Source: Stygiobacter sp. RIFOXYC2_FULL_38_25 (GTDB lineage: Bacteria > Bacteroidota > Ignavibacteria > Ignavibacteriales > Melioribacteraceae). From it: a DNA stretch of 55,648 nucleotides. This document shows, piece after piece, positions 10,201 to 17,957 of this stretch. The position numbers and the translations under genes were made by a program. A model generated the notes under the pieces. The model did no database searches and was not told the DNA's origin. It saw only the letters and a list, made by a program, of their open reading frames with translations. The stretch lies in NCBI GenBank assembly GCA_001803165.1, contig MHAZ01000008.1, positions 1-55,648 on the forward strand, given 5' to 3'. The number at the start of each line of letters is the position of its first letter. Position 1 is the stretch's first letter.

Positions 10201-10683
10201 TCCAGCCTGTGTTGAAAGAAAATCTTGAAGAGTTCTAACACCCGCGGCTTCACCTATCTGATCTTTGGTAATAACAATTTGGCTGCTTGATACTTCTTTG
10301 TGAAGAATATCTTGTTTAGCTGTAACAACCATTTCTTGATTCAGCACAGCTGTTTCAAGAAGTTCGAAATCTACCCTAGTTGTTTGTCCTTGCGATACGA
10401 TTACATTTGTCTTAGTAACTTTAGTTGTACCAACCATACTTGCTTGAACCGAATAAACACCGACAGGAACGTTAACGATTATGTAATCTCCTTCAGGATC
10501 TGATGGTGCACCTGTATTTGTCCCAACTAGAATAATACTAGCACCAAATAAAGGCTCCCTAGTTTTTTGTTCGACAATTTTGCCGACGATTTTGCCCTGA
10601 GCATACGTAATTCCCGTCACCAAGATAAAAATCGAAAATATGAGAATTGTAATGCTCAACATGCGGTTAGACTTATGAATCAT
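7222..10683 (-). CDS. TonB-dependent outer-membrane receptor, SusC-like
   Basis: 1153 residues. A signal peptide ends at about residue 28. A carboxypeptidase-regulatory-like beta-sandwich follows (about 30-110, GKIVGKIVEQKTREPLFGA). The plug domain covers about 120-240, with LNIRGGRPSET and GMNAEYGDFRSGLISVTTK. The rest is a 22-strand-type barrel ending in WFGIQFDF, with a terminal Phe as usual for barrel assembly. A GAGGAG ribosome site precedes the ATG. It is the first gene of the cluster running down to position 43 and should import pectin-derived oligosaccharides across the outer membrane with TonB-ExbBD energy. No SusD homologue follows. The substrate is inferred from neighbouring pectinases only. 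Confidence 0.92.
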   Translation of the reverse strand: MIHKSNRMLSITILIFSIFILVTGITYAQGKIVGKIVEQKTREPLFGASIILVGTNTGAPSDPEGDYIIVNVPVGVYSVQASMVGTTKVTKTNVIVSQGQTTRVDFELLETAVLNQEMVVTAKQDILHKEVSSSQIVITKDQIGEAAGVRTLQDFLSTQAGITNSDYLNIRGGRPSETGTMVNGLTYVNARVGKAESFIPTSAVEQVSLKAGGMNAEYGDFRSGLISVTTKTGTKSGYHGTFSFTQGPAQMKRFGKSIYDPMNNYLRPHQDPDIAFIGVTEAINQGFITAYDKQQFPTYSAFTGFITAAKNLPAGWKASLKPGETVTPVNIYLYDSWMHMINPDFDKLNAKIRELNAKGLNVGAEITDQNLKNLFRNHANKEGKYADFNFDGGFGGPIPLISEELGDATFYISNTTNRNSYIQPQELDYNLSSSTMLSLKSDLTSNITLKLTGIYGYQKGMNPARGADSEPANLAIATGLTGVYTGLDRGNFMPENNIPLYIASGGNYAPGQYWYYQTMLQPWIQKNLLLGLNLTHALSSTSFYEFTGSYQTTKENINPDLSTPRNNSVLAYLGPIPLTEMPYGRRILNVGQSVDTIAGWQFDQYYAVPGLSSDRFDSKGGVYYDNSLTKQLRLKLNFGSQISKMHYMKAGVEFLKVDLENKRWSYWPTQGPLSMYEYNFDVSPRTIGAYVQDEITFEDMVANIGVRMDYYSFGDAVWPTGNPWDGDAFAAPSWTPSDYLEILKSGRSIIWEHWNQLNDQYIAAGKDPLLQPVATHITFSPRFGISFPITERAKFYFNYGHFRSLPPLSEMFMYDFRYDTQKGGIAELGNPNLSPSKTIQYELGVDYNLFDEYLVHIAGYYKDITGEVRTLTYNPTTAGIARYRFRTNDSYRATQGLDVQITKAIGSWVTGWLNVGYTYTSGGNTGRNGVFQDEAANIAPSAFSYADPGRPDPVPQIKANINFKSPADWGYFLGGWNLSLMPNWKVGDLFRYNPRNVDGANNEFRWPNFFLVNMKISKSFDIGLFKATAYIDINNIFDTKIFNQDYAFAGGGGSASGTDYQAYMSSLHLKEYSDSYYEPIRNETKGDYLYPGYVYTANVTDQWGVAHNKGDVVGEDKIGDLRSTEKNHINDPNVDVFMFGNPRAVWFGIQFDF

Positions 10684-11121
10684 TTTTACTCCTCTTTTGA
10701 AATGATATTAGCGAAACATTCATAAGAACATCATGAATTAATTATACTTTACTACTGCAAATACTTTTGAGCTATAAAATTTTTGTTATTTGGAAGTACA
10801 CGATTATTAGTTGCATCTAATGCAACCATTTCTGTTGGATGTGTAAGCGTTTTGTTAATTGATATTAAACAGTACAACCATGACTGATTACTGTTTGATT
10901 CGAGGTAAGCATTTCTTTTTGACGACAGAGAGAAATACAATTTGCATTTACTCCTTAATAACTTTTTATGCGTAAAGTTGCCGTGTACTTCATCGTTTAC
11001 TTAATTGCTAACTAAAATTCGTAAAAATTTCTTTTCCATCAAAGAAAAATCTTAATAATTATTAATTGCGAATCTTTCGGATTACTATAACAAGTAAGTA
11101 ATTATTAATCTCTACTATTAC
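10684..11121. other. 438-base intergenic region between two pectin clusters
   Basis: Upstream region of the TonB receptor gene and downstream region of the 11122 pectinesterase gene. It holds a candidate operator at 10992-11000, a small perfect hairpin at 10810-10826 (GTTGCAT, loop CTA, ATGCAAC) and a weak AAGTAAT/ATTACTT inverted repeat (11096-11123) overlapping the pectinesterase stop. A 62-codon open frame at 10752-10940 shows no ribosome site or domain and is not called. No RNA gene is visible. Confidence 0.6.
10992..11000 (-). promoter_or_regulatory. Candidate operator GTAAACGAT (site 1)
   Basis: The minus strand reads AAGTAAACGATG. The same 9-mer occurs in front of the PL9 gene (21257-21265) and the uronate transporter (41235-41243). 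The CG-centred AT-rich form resembles LacI-family operators, but no regulator gene is in the window. This copy is 309 bases upstream of the TonB receptor start. Confidence 0.3.
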
Positions 11122-12363
11122 TTATTTAGGCAGCCTAGTAAAATCAGCAAACCTTTCAAAAATACCAGCGGTTGTGCCGGAAATACTACCGGAGACTATC
11201 TCCAATCCAACCAATTTATTTTTAATTATAACTGAGTCAGCAAAAAAGCGAATTGTATCTGAACCGGCACCATCAGCATAAACGAATTTCTCGCCGGAGT
11301 CGCTACTTAGTTCCGGCTTACCAATTACGGTTACTTTTTCACTCAAGTTAAGTATCAGCGTTCTGTCTTTAATTTGATAAGAAATAACTTTTGGACCTTC
11401 TTTGCTCTCAGGATCCCACATTCCATCAAATGTCCACTTGGGTGTAATTTGATTTTTGCTCGGTGAACCAAAAGCTGTTTGAAGATTATTTATATTCCAA
11501 TCCAACTGCATGTTGGATTTGTTATCGCTGTAGTAATACCTCGGTCCCCAATTAAACGGTCTTTCTCTTTCCGGTTCATTTGGATAAGTAACTCTGTAAA
11601 TTGGGCGCGTACTCATGCTGTCTGAGAAAATACAATCTATAAGATAGAACTGAGCTTCGTAATGATGTCGACCAAGTTCAAAGCCTTTAACGCCATCGAA
11701 GAATGAATTTACAATAACAAATTTCTGGTTAATGTTATCTCCTCCGGCATGCCAGATAGCTGCAGTCTGTTTCACTTCGTAAAATTTTGAATCCCGGATG
11801 AAGCACCAGCCGCGCGGACAAACAAAATCTACAGCGCCTACAAAAGAACAATTTGCGTGATAGTACATTCCGGTTTTGTAATCCCACAGTGAAACTGTAT
11901 CGCCCCCTTTACTGATAAGGTTGCAATTTAGAAGTATAGTTCTACTGCCGGTACCATATATAGTAAATGCGTGCGGACCGATTTGTGGTTGAGTGTTTTC
12001 AACAGTCATATTCTCAAGAACAAAATCATCACCATTAAGATTGATTACAGCCGCGCCGGTTGAGTCTTTGTTTGCAATCCAATCTGTACGAAGCTGAGAA
12101 TATTGAAGGATGGTTTTATCTCTGTTCTCACCGCGAAGTGTAACGTAATCTTGGTCTATACGGATTTTCTCGTTATAGATTCCGTTCTTAACAAAAATTA
12201 CTGTGCGCTGATAATTAAAATATGGAAGCGATTGAATAGCAGCAGTTATTGTTTTAAATTCTCCACTGCCATCTTGAGCTACTGTAATGAATCTTTTTTC
12301 TTGTGCTTGAGCGCCAAGAGTGAAAAAGAATATAAACAAGATCAAATAATTAACAAGTTTCAT
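11122..12363 (-). CDS. Divergent CE8 pectinesterase-family protein
   Basis: 413 residues from the ATG at 12363, which starts a clear signal peptide (through AQAQ, about residue 21) and leaves 10 bases after the polygalacturonase stop; the longer frame to 12414 would overlap that gene. The beta-helix fold is evident (VAQDGSGEFKTI, GIYNEKI). Catalytic motifs are altered: the usual QA(V/L)A is HAF (His131), GYQDT is KGGDT (Asp155 kept, Gln lost), DFIFG is DFVCP (Asp179 kept) and LGRPW is LGRHHY (Arg232 kept). Both catalytic Asp and the Arg survive while both oxyanion-hole Gln are missing. About 95 C-terminal residues form an additional beta-rich domain; there is no T9SS tag. Last gene of a four-gene pectinase cluster. 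It may be an esterase with shifted specificity or a non-catalytic binder. Confidence 0.82.
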   Translation of the reverse strand: MKLVNYLILFIFFFTLGAQAQEKRFITVAQDGSGEFKTITAAIQSLPYFNYQRTVIFVKNGIYNEKIRIDQDYVTLRGENRDKTILQYSQLRTDWIANKDSTGAAVINLNGDDFVLENMTVENTQPQIGPHAFTIYGTGSRTILLNCNLISKGGDTVSLWDYKTGMYYHANCSFVGAVDFVCPRGWCFIRDSKFYEVKQTAAIWHAGGDNINQKFVIVNSFFDGVKGFELGRHHYEAQFYLIDCIFSDSMSTRPIYRVTYPNEPERERPFNWGPRYYYSDNKSNMQLDWNINNLQTAFGSPSKNQITPKWTFDGMWDPESKEGPKVISYQIKDRTLILNLSEKVTVIGKPELSSDSGEKFVYADGAGSDTIRFFADSVIIKNKLVGLEIVSGSISGTTAGIFERFADFTRLPK

Positions 12364-12373
12364 ATAGTTCACT

Positions 12374-14047
12374 CTACTTAGTAATAACAGCACTTTGAGG
12401 GACACCATCACCAAATTGTGTTTTAGTTTTCAACTCGGAAGAATTCTTTCCTTGAAAAACTATTGATGAAGTTTTTGCGCCATCAAGCTTAATTAAGGAA
12501 CCGCTACCAACCGGTTCAAAGTTATCAAAGAAAACATTTTTGCTTTGGTTGATTCTAACTACCGGAGACTTAGAAATAATTTTTGTTGAAGAAATTTTTA
12601 TTCCGTCCGCATCAAAAATCGAAATTCCACAATCAGCTTTCATAACACAGTTTTCAACTTCGATTGCCTTGATGCTCATTTCCGGCAATCCTTGTATTAC
12701 AATAGCGTCTTTGGCGCCATCACAATAAATATTCTTCATGTAGATATTTCTGAAAATTGGAGTTCCATCATTCACTTCAACAGCTTTAGCCTCTTTGGAT
12801 TTTTCATCAGCCGGCTTATCATCTGTCGGTGAGAAGCCGCCGTAATACATATTAAAGCTAAGCGCGTCGGTTGGAATATCTTTCATATAAATATTGCTCA
12901 CCCAAATATTTTCAACAATACCGCCACGTCCGCGTGTACTCTTGAAGCGCAGCCCAATATCAGTTCCGATGAAATTGCAATTATCAACCTTGATATTACG
13001 AACGCCGCCGGACATTTCGCTGCCGATTGTAAATCCGCCATGACCGTGGTAAACAATGCAGTCTTGAATAACAATATTCTCTGCCGCTCTGCCGCGCTTT
13101 CTACCTTCTGCATCTTTTCCGGACTTCATGCAAATTGCGTCGTCACCAACATCGAATTTGCTGTTATAGATAAAAACATTTTTGCACGCATCAACATCAA
13201 TTCCATCACCGTTCTGAGAGTACCACGGGTTTCGCACATTCAAATTTGTAACTAAAACATTTTCGCAAAGAAGAGGATGAAGATTCCACGCCGGAGAATT
13301 TTGAAATGTAACTCCATCAAGCCAAACATTTTTGCACTCAATAAAACTAAGCATAACCGGACGGAAGAAAATTTTATACTTCTCGGCTTCTTCCCGCGTG
13401 ATTGTTCTGCCTTCTTTTTTCAGTTTAGCAGCAAAATCCAAATATTCCATCGACTCCTTGGTTGGATACCACGTATCGCCTTTCGTATCAACAACTCCGC
13501 CGGAAGCAGTAAGTTCTTTCCATTGCGGAGCTGTGAGTTTGTTTTTCTTAACCATCCGCCAAACTTCGCCGCTTCCGTCAAGAATTCCATTTCCGGTAAT
13601 TGCAATATTTTTCAGATTCCTTCCGCTGATTGGTGAAGTGCATCTATATTGATCAACACCTTCCCAATTACTTTGCAAAAGCGGATAGTCATCAATATTT
13701 TTTGTGAATTGAATGTGCGAGCCGATTTCCAAATGAAGATTAACATTATTCTTGAAATGAATTGGACCCGTAAGCCACATTCCCGCCGGTACAATAACTT
13801 TACCACCACCGGCTTTTGTGCAAGCATCAATCGCTTTTGCAAATGCTTCTGTGTTCACTGTCATTCCATCTCCAACAGCACCAAACTGTTTTATGTTAAA
13901 TACTTTGTTTGGGAATTTAGGAATGGAGAGTGCGTGCATTTTAAACGGAAGGTTCTTGAAGTACTTCGCAAAATCATATTTACCTTGAGCAAAAGAATTA
14001 TTGCAACAGATAAAAACAAGAAGGATAAAAGGAAAAAATTTTTTCAT
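12374..14047 (-). CDS. GH28 polygalacturonase
   Basis: 557 residues with a signal peptide ending near SFAQ (about residue 21). It should hydrolyse alpha-1,4 galacturonosyl bonds of pectin in the periplasm or outside. The GH28 right-handed helix starts at NIKQFGAVGDGMTVNTEAF (about 51-69). Active-site motifs are present: NGDGID (279-284, standing for NTD), GDDAICMKSG with Asp302-Asp303, HGHGG (His334-His336) and GLRFKS (Arg367, Lys369, standing for RIK). An insertion at about 163-230 that is rich in Lys and Glu precedes the catalytic region, as in exo-acting bacterial members. AGGTGA precedes the ATG. It is 16 bases after the acetylesterase gene, so both are in one operon. Confidence 0.92.
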   Translation of the reverse strand: MKKFFPFILLVFICCNNSFAQGKYDFAKYFKNLPFKMHALSIPKFPNKVFNIKQFGAVGDGMTVNTEAFAKAIDACTKAGGGKVIVPAGMWLTGPIHFKNNVNLHLEIGSHIQFTKNIDDYPLLQSNWEGVDQYRCTSPISGRNLKNIAITGNGILDGSGEVWRMVKKNKLTAPQWKELTASGGVVDTKGDTWYPTKESMEYLDFAAKLKKEGRTITREEAEKYKIFFRPVMLSFIECKNVWLDGVTFQNSPAWNLHPLLCENVLVTNLNVRNPWYSQNGDGIDVDACKNVFIYNSKFDVGDDAICMKSGKDAEGRKRGRAAENIVIQDCIVYHGHGGFTIGSEMSGGVRNIKVDNCNFIGTDIGLRFKSTRGRGGIVENIWVSNIYMKDIPTDALSFNMYYGGFSPTDDKPADEKSKEAKAVEVNDGTPIFRNIYMKNIYCDGAKDAIVIQGLPEMSIKAIEVENCVMKADCGISIFDADGIKISSTKIISKSPVVRINQSKNVFFDNFEPVGSGSLIKLDGAKTSSIVFQGKNSSELKTKTQFGDGVPQSAVITK

Positions 14048-14062
14048 TTTGTCACCTAAAAA

Positions 14063-15571
14063 TTAACGTACACGTTTAGATTTTTCTAACAGCCAAGCGA
14101 AAAGATTTTTCGCGGCTTTGTAATTTTCAAATTCAACCGGAAGTTTCCGGTTATCGTAATACTCGTTGTAAATCCAAGGATCGCCAACAGCAAAGACAAA
14201 TCCATCCCCTACCTTTGAACCTGCCATAATAACATCTTCGCCATCCGTAAAAACCGCTTCAGCCGGAGATGATAATTTTATTGTGGAAATTTCTTTCAAG
14301 TAAACTGAATTCACTCCTTTGAAGATTGGATGCCCGGGAAATTTATCAAATTTGCCTTTATAGAATTCAGTTCCCTTTAGCCTATTACGGCTAACTTCGT
14401 TAAAGTGAATTCCAAACTTTTCCGAAAGTCTGTTAAAATTTTCAAATTCGCAATTACCGGCATCGTTTGTGAAAAGCACGAGAACACCACCATCTTTCAC
14501 CCACTTCTCAATTTCCACAACTGCGGAATCCGACATAAAATTTGGCGAAGCAGTTTCTTTCGGAGTATCCGGATCAACAATAATATACATACTTACTTTT
14601 TTCAGTTCATCATATTTTGGGGAAGCCGGGACTTCATAAATTCCCGCTCCAAAATTTTCAATCATATTTCCCAATTCGTAAAAGCCGGAATTCTCTTTGT
14701 CTTCCCATGTGTAGTGGAATTGAACTTCTTTTCCATCTTTATCTTTTTTGAGTTCGTGGTTAAAGAAATAATCGAGAGCTACAACTTTACCATCAGCTAC
14801 ATTCGAAAAAGGTAAATCATTCTTCAGATATTTTTCGAGCGGAAGACTTATAGTTTTGATTCCTTCAACAACCATCTTTGCAACTTCAATTGCCCCTTCG
14901 CGTGTAAAGTGTGTATTGTCCTCTCTTCCTTTTGGAAGCGATTTAAATACATCCGGCTTAACGCTCATTATAAATAACTTCTTAGAATTCTCAACTCCAA
15001 GTTTGGAAAACAATTCAAGACTCGTTTTATGAACATCAATCAAAGGAGCATATAATTCAGCGGAAACTTCACGAACTACAACCGGGTAATCCGCATGCTG
15101 ATCAATGAAATTGCCCTTCTCATCATACTTTCTTCTATTAACCGGAGTTAGCAATACCGGTATTGCGCCTTTGCTTCTACTTTCTTCAATGTAACGTATT
15201 AAGTTTTTCTTGTAATCTGTATGAGCTTCTGCGTAACGGGTTGTATCGGTTTTTTTAGAATCGTTATGCCCAAATTGTATAAAAACATAATCGCCCGGTT
15301 TTAGCTTATCGTAAACTTTTTGCCAGAGACCTTGATCTCTAAAACTTTTTGTACTTCTACCATTTACAGCATGGTTTTCAATTATAACATCACTCGTAAA
15401 AAAGTTTTGGAATAATTGCCCCCAGCCTCTTTCCGGATTATCGTCAAGCGGTTTATTAGCGCAAGTTGAATCACCAATTAAATAAACTGTAATTTTTTCT
15501 TGCGGAAGAAACCAAGCAATTGAAATAATTGCGGCAAGCAAAACAATAGTTATTCTAGAAAATAATTTCAT
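14063..15571 (-). CDS. Rhamnogalacturonan acetylesterase (CE12-like SGNH) fused to a second domain
   Basis: 502 residues. A hydrophobic leader (about 1-22) is followed by an SGNH hydrolase domain to about residue 240. The catalytic blocks are visible: IGDST with Ser35, the ENHAVNGRS block (Gly71), QFGHND (Asn103) and DNTHF (Asp218, His221). This domain should remove acetyl groups from rhamnogalacturonan I. The second half (about 260-500), with YIIVDPDTPKET, GGVLVLFTNDAGN and FAVGDPWIYNEYYDN, resembles DUF4350/GATase-like domains and has no assigned activity. Many CE12 enzymes lack such a C-terminal domain, so the fusion is notable. Eight bases separate it from the GH105 gene upstream. Confidence 0.88.
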   Translation of the reverse strand: MKLFSRITIVLLAAIISIAWFLPQEKITVYLIGDSTCANKPLDDNPERGWGQLFQNFFTSDVIIENHAVNGRSTKSFRDQGLWQKVYDKLKPGDYVFIQFGHNDSKKTDTTRYAEAHTDYKKNLIRYIEESRSKGAIPVLLTPVNRRKYDEKGNFIDQHADYPVVVREVSAELYAPLIDVHKTSLELFSKLGVENSKKLFIMSVKPDVFKSLPKGREDNTHFTREGAIEVAKMVVEGIKTISLPLEKYLKNDLPFSNVADGKVVALDYFFNHELKKDKDGKEVQFHYTWEDKENSGFYELGNMIENFGAGIYEVPASPKYDELKKVSMYIIVDPDTPKETASPNFMSDSAVVEIEKWVKDGGVLVLFTNDAGNCEFENFNRLSEKFGIHFNEVSRNRLKGTEFYKGKFDKFPGHPIFKGVNSVYLKEISTIKLSSPAEAVFTDGEDVIMAGSKVGDGFVFAVGDPWIYNEYYDNRKLPVEFENYKAAKNLFAWLLEKSKRVR

Positions 15572-15578
15572 TCATTCC

Positions 15579-16784
15579 TCAAAGTTTAACTTTGGCTTTT
15601 TCCAGTCCGATTGCAGCCAATAGAAATGGTCCGTAGCCTTTAAAATCATTAGTACGGATTCTCTCGCTCATGTAATATTCAAATGTTCCGTCACGGTAAG
15701 GTTTGCCGCCTAATCCGGCACCCTGGCAAGTTTTTTCTAAATTGACAGCACCGGTTTCATCAACAACAATAAACTCACGCTTCATTCCATCCCAAGATTC
15801 TTTAGCGTGTTTCAGAAATTTCTTGTTCAAGTAACCTTTGTTAGCTCCTTTGGCAAAAGCATAAACAAACATAGCTGAGCCGGAAGCTTCAAGATAATTT
15901 GGTTTGCGGTCCGGTAAATCAAGAATTTGATACCAAACTTTTGCTTTCTCATCACGGAATTTCAAAAGCACATCGCTCATTTCTTTGAACTGAGTGATAA
16001 GTATTTTCCTTTTGGGATGATTCTTTGGCATAAAGTCGAGAACATCAACAAGCGCCATCATGTACCATCCCACAGCTCTTCCCCAAAAATGTGCTGATTG
16101 CCCGGTTTCTTTGTTAGCCCACTTTTGTTCTTTGCTTTCATCCCAAGCATGATAAAGCAAACCGGTTTTAGCATCCTTAGTCTTACTGTAAATCAATTCA
16201 AACTGATGCGCGATGTCATCAAAATCTTTTGATGAATTGAACGTCTTAGAATACTCGGCATAAAATGGTTCACCCATATAAAGTCCATCAAGCCACATTT
16301 GCCAAGGATAAATTTTCTTATGCCAATAACCGCCCGCTTTTGTTCTCGGGTGACCGGCTAATTGTTTTCGTAATGTATCAGCAGCCATTTTGTATTTAAC
16401 ATCCTTAGTCATTTCGTATGTAAATAAAAGCGCACGTCCCGGTCCAACTTGGTCTATATTATAATCAGTTAAATCATAACTAGTGATGCTTCCATCTGCT
16501 TGCACGTTTTGGTCTAAGTTACTCTTAACATATTCAAAATATTTTTTGTCTTTGGTGTGATAATACATTTGGCGCATCGCGTTCAGCATCAATCCTTGTT
16601 CATAATTCCACTTTTGCTTAGTAGGATTCTGATCATAAACAATGAATTTAGGAGTTCTTTCCATAAACGAATGAGCAATTTTTGTTGACCAGGATTTATC
16701 TACCTTTCCGCCGCCACCGGCAAAAACTAAACAGCTTAACGCGAGAACAATAATTAACTGAAGAACAATTCTTTTAGCTAACAT
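15579..16784 (-). CDS. GH105 unsaturated rhamnogalacturonyl hydrolase
   Basis: 401 residues from the ATG at 16784, chosen because GAAGGAA lies about six bases upstream and the protein then begins with a proper signal peptide (to about residue 22); a 16-residue extension to 16832 is possible. It should remove the 4,5-unsaturated uronyl residue from lyase products. The alpha/alpha-barrel motifs of the YteR family are present: WNYEQGLMLNAM (about 59-70), DYNIDQVGPGRALL (about 107-120), YPWQMWLDGLYMGEPF with the catalytic Asp166, HAWDES (212-217) and HFWGRAVGWYMMALVDVL. First gene of the 16784-11122 cluster with CE12, GH28 and CE8. Together these act on rhamnogalacturonan I and homogalacturonan. 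Confidence 0.9.
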   Translation of the reverse strand: MLAKRIVLQLIIVLALSCLVFAGGGGKVDKSWSTKIAHSFMERTPKFIVYDQNPTKQKWNYEQGLMLNAMRQMYYHTKDKKYFEYVKSNLDQNVQADGSITSYDLTDYNIDQVGPGRALLFTYEMTKDVKYKMAADTLRKQLAGHPRTKAGGYWHKKIYPWQMWLDGLYMGEPFYAEYSKTFNSSKDFDDIAHQFELIYSKTKDAKTGLLYHAWDESKEQKWANKETGQSAHFWGRAVGWYMMALVDVLDFMPKNHPKRKILITQFKEMSDVLLKFRDEKAKVWYQILDLPDRKPNYLEASGSAMFVYAFAKGANKGYLNKKFLKHAKESWDGMKREFIVVDETGAVNLEKTCQGAGLGGKPYRDGTFEYYMSERIRTNDFKGYGPFLLAAIGLEKAKVKL

Positions 16785-16851
16785 AGGTTTCCTTCGAAAT
16801 TTCTTTTCATTAATAAAATTTAGTGTGTTCAATTATTCATTACCAAAGTGT

Positions 16852-16900
16852 ATAAAAAAAGGCATTAACCCAATCAAACCAGATATTGAATTAATGCCTT
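16852..16900 (-). terminator. Rho-independent terminator of the 16919-17836 gene
   Basis: On the minus strand the arms AAGGCATTAA (16900-16891) and TTAATGCCTT (16868-16859) flank a 22-base loop and run directly into a T-tract (seven T). It starts 18 bases after the stop codon. This separates the small T9SS gene from the GH105 cluster. Confidence 0.8.
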
Positions 16901-16918
16901 AACATAAAGTCTGTTTAC

Positions 16919-17836
16919 CTATTTAATTAGCATCATTTTCTTTGTTGATGAATAGCTACCTGAAGAAAGCGCGTATAGATAAACGCCGCTCGGTAGATTC
17001 GTTGCATCAAAATTTACGGAATGGGTTCCGGCACTTAATTTTTGTTTCACCAAAGTAGTTATTTGATTTCCCAAGAGATCATAGACTGCAAGTTTGGTAA
17101 ATCCTTCTTTTGGCAAAGAGAAAGAAATTTTTGTAGCCGGGTTAAAAGGATTTGGATAATTCTGGTTCAAATTAAATTCAACCGGAAGAGATGATTCTTC
17201 AACAGAGGTTCCGGGAGAAGTAGTTCCGGTTACAGAAACTTTTTGTAAGTAAACATATTTAGAGTTTGAGTTTGAGCCTGTGTACCATGGGAATATTCTT
17301 ACTAAAAACTTTCCGCCGGATTTGACTTCAACATTGCCGGTATATACAATAACAGTATCTTCCGGTTTTTGGCTTCCTTGTTTCAATTTAATTGTATCGG
17401 CAATTGATGTTGCTGGAATAAAAGTTGGGTCGGTTGCAAATGCAACATTGGCTCTCATCATACTCGTTCCACCAGCCGCCATGTACATTTCAACTTTAGT
17501 AATCGTGAAATTATTTCCGGCTTTAGGTGCAACTTCAATTTGGATGTATCTATCATCAAGTGGCTTTGTTTCCGGACCCCATTTTATACCAACACCGGCT
17601 GCGTCTTTACCTGGCCACCATCTTTGGTGTGTTCCGGCAAGTGGTCCGGTAGAATTTGTACCATTATAGTCACGTACTGCAAAATTGCTGCCTACCAAAG
17701 GTTGAGCGACAATATTTCCAACTGTTGTGGAAGGGTTTTCATCAGCAACACAATCCCATTGAACTGAAGCCGCTTGCGCGAGCAAATTTGATACGCCAAT
17801 GACTAAGAATAGTAGAGCAAGTAATTGTTTTTTCAT
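16919..17836 (-). CDS. Small secreted T9SS protein with putative pectin-binding module
   Basis: 305 residues: a signal peptide (about 1-21), one beta-rich module (about 22-208) and a T9SS sorting domain (NYPNPFNPATKISF to KKMMLIK, about 222-305). The module matches the N-terminal module of the 43-2523 pectin methylesterase: both have VxW near the start and a GGKxxVRIxPW...SKYxxxQxVxxxGT block before the linker. It contains no recognisable catalytic motif. A module found both alone and attached to a pectinase is what one expects of a carbohydrate-binding domain, but that is inference. An AGGAGGATT site precedes the ATG. It has its own terminator, so it is probably monocistronic and perhaps highly expressed. 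Confidence 0.8.
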   Translation of the reverse strand: MKKQLLALLFLVIGVSNLLAQAASVQWDCVADENPSTTVGNIVAQPLVGSNFAVRDYNGTNSTGPLAGTHQRWWPGKDAAGVGIKWGPETKPLDDRYIQIEVAPKAGNNFTITKVEMYMAAGGTSMMRANVAFATDPTFIPATSIADTIKLKQGSQKPEDTVIVYTGNVEVKSGGKFLVRIFPWYTGSNSNSKYVYLQKVSVTGTTSPGTSVEESSLPVEFNLNQNYPNPFNPATKISFSLPKEGFTKLAVYDLLGNQITTLVKQKLSAGTHSVNFDATNLPSGVYLYALSSGSYSSTKKMMLIK

Positions 17837-17885
17837 TGAATCCTCCTTTGATTTTTAGGTTTTCTATTTTCCCTTTATTGATAAC

Positions 17886-17898
17886 TTAAACGCTAACT
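17886..17898. promoter_or_regulatory. Candidate operator variant TTAAACGCTAACT
   Basis: Eleven bases (AAACGCTAACT) are shared with 22604-22614. The two lie about 50 bases upstream of the 17836 and 22555 start codons. This looks like a variant of the GTAAACGAT sites at 10992, 21257 and 41235. Confidence 0.3.
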
Positions 17899-17957
17899 TA
17901 AATTCTCAAATTTAGACTTCTTTGTCAAGTGAAATAATGAGCTACTCCAAATCAAAG

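Noticed and set aside
10752-10940. A 62-codon minus-strand open frame in the spacer before the TonB receptor gene
   Set aside because: No ribosome site, no domain and no signal peptide; the spacer also has to hold the receptor promoter.
13277-13652. Two overlapping plus-strand frames of 106-119 codons
   Set aside because: Antisense to the polygalacturonase gene; no domain and no ribosome site.
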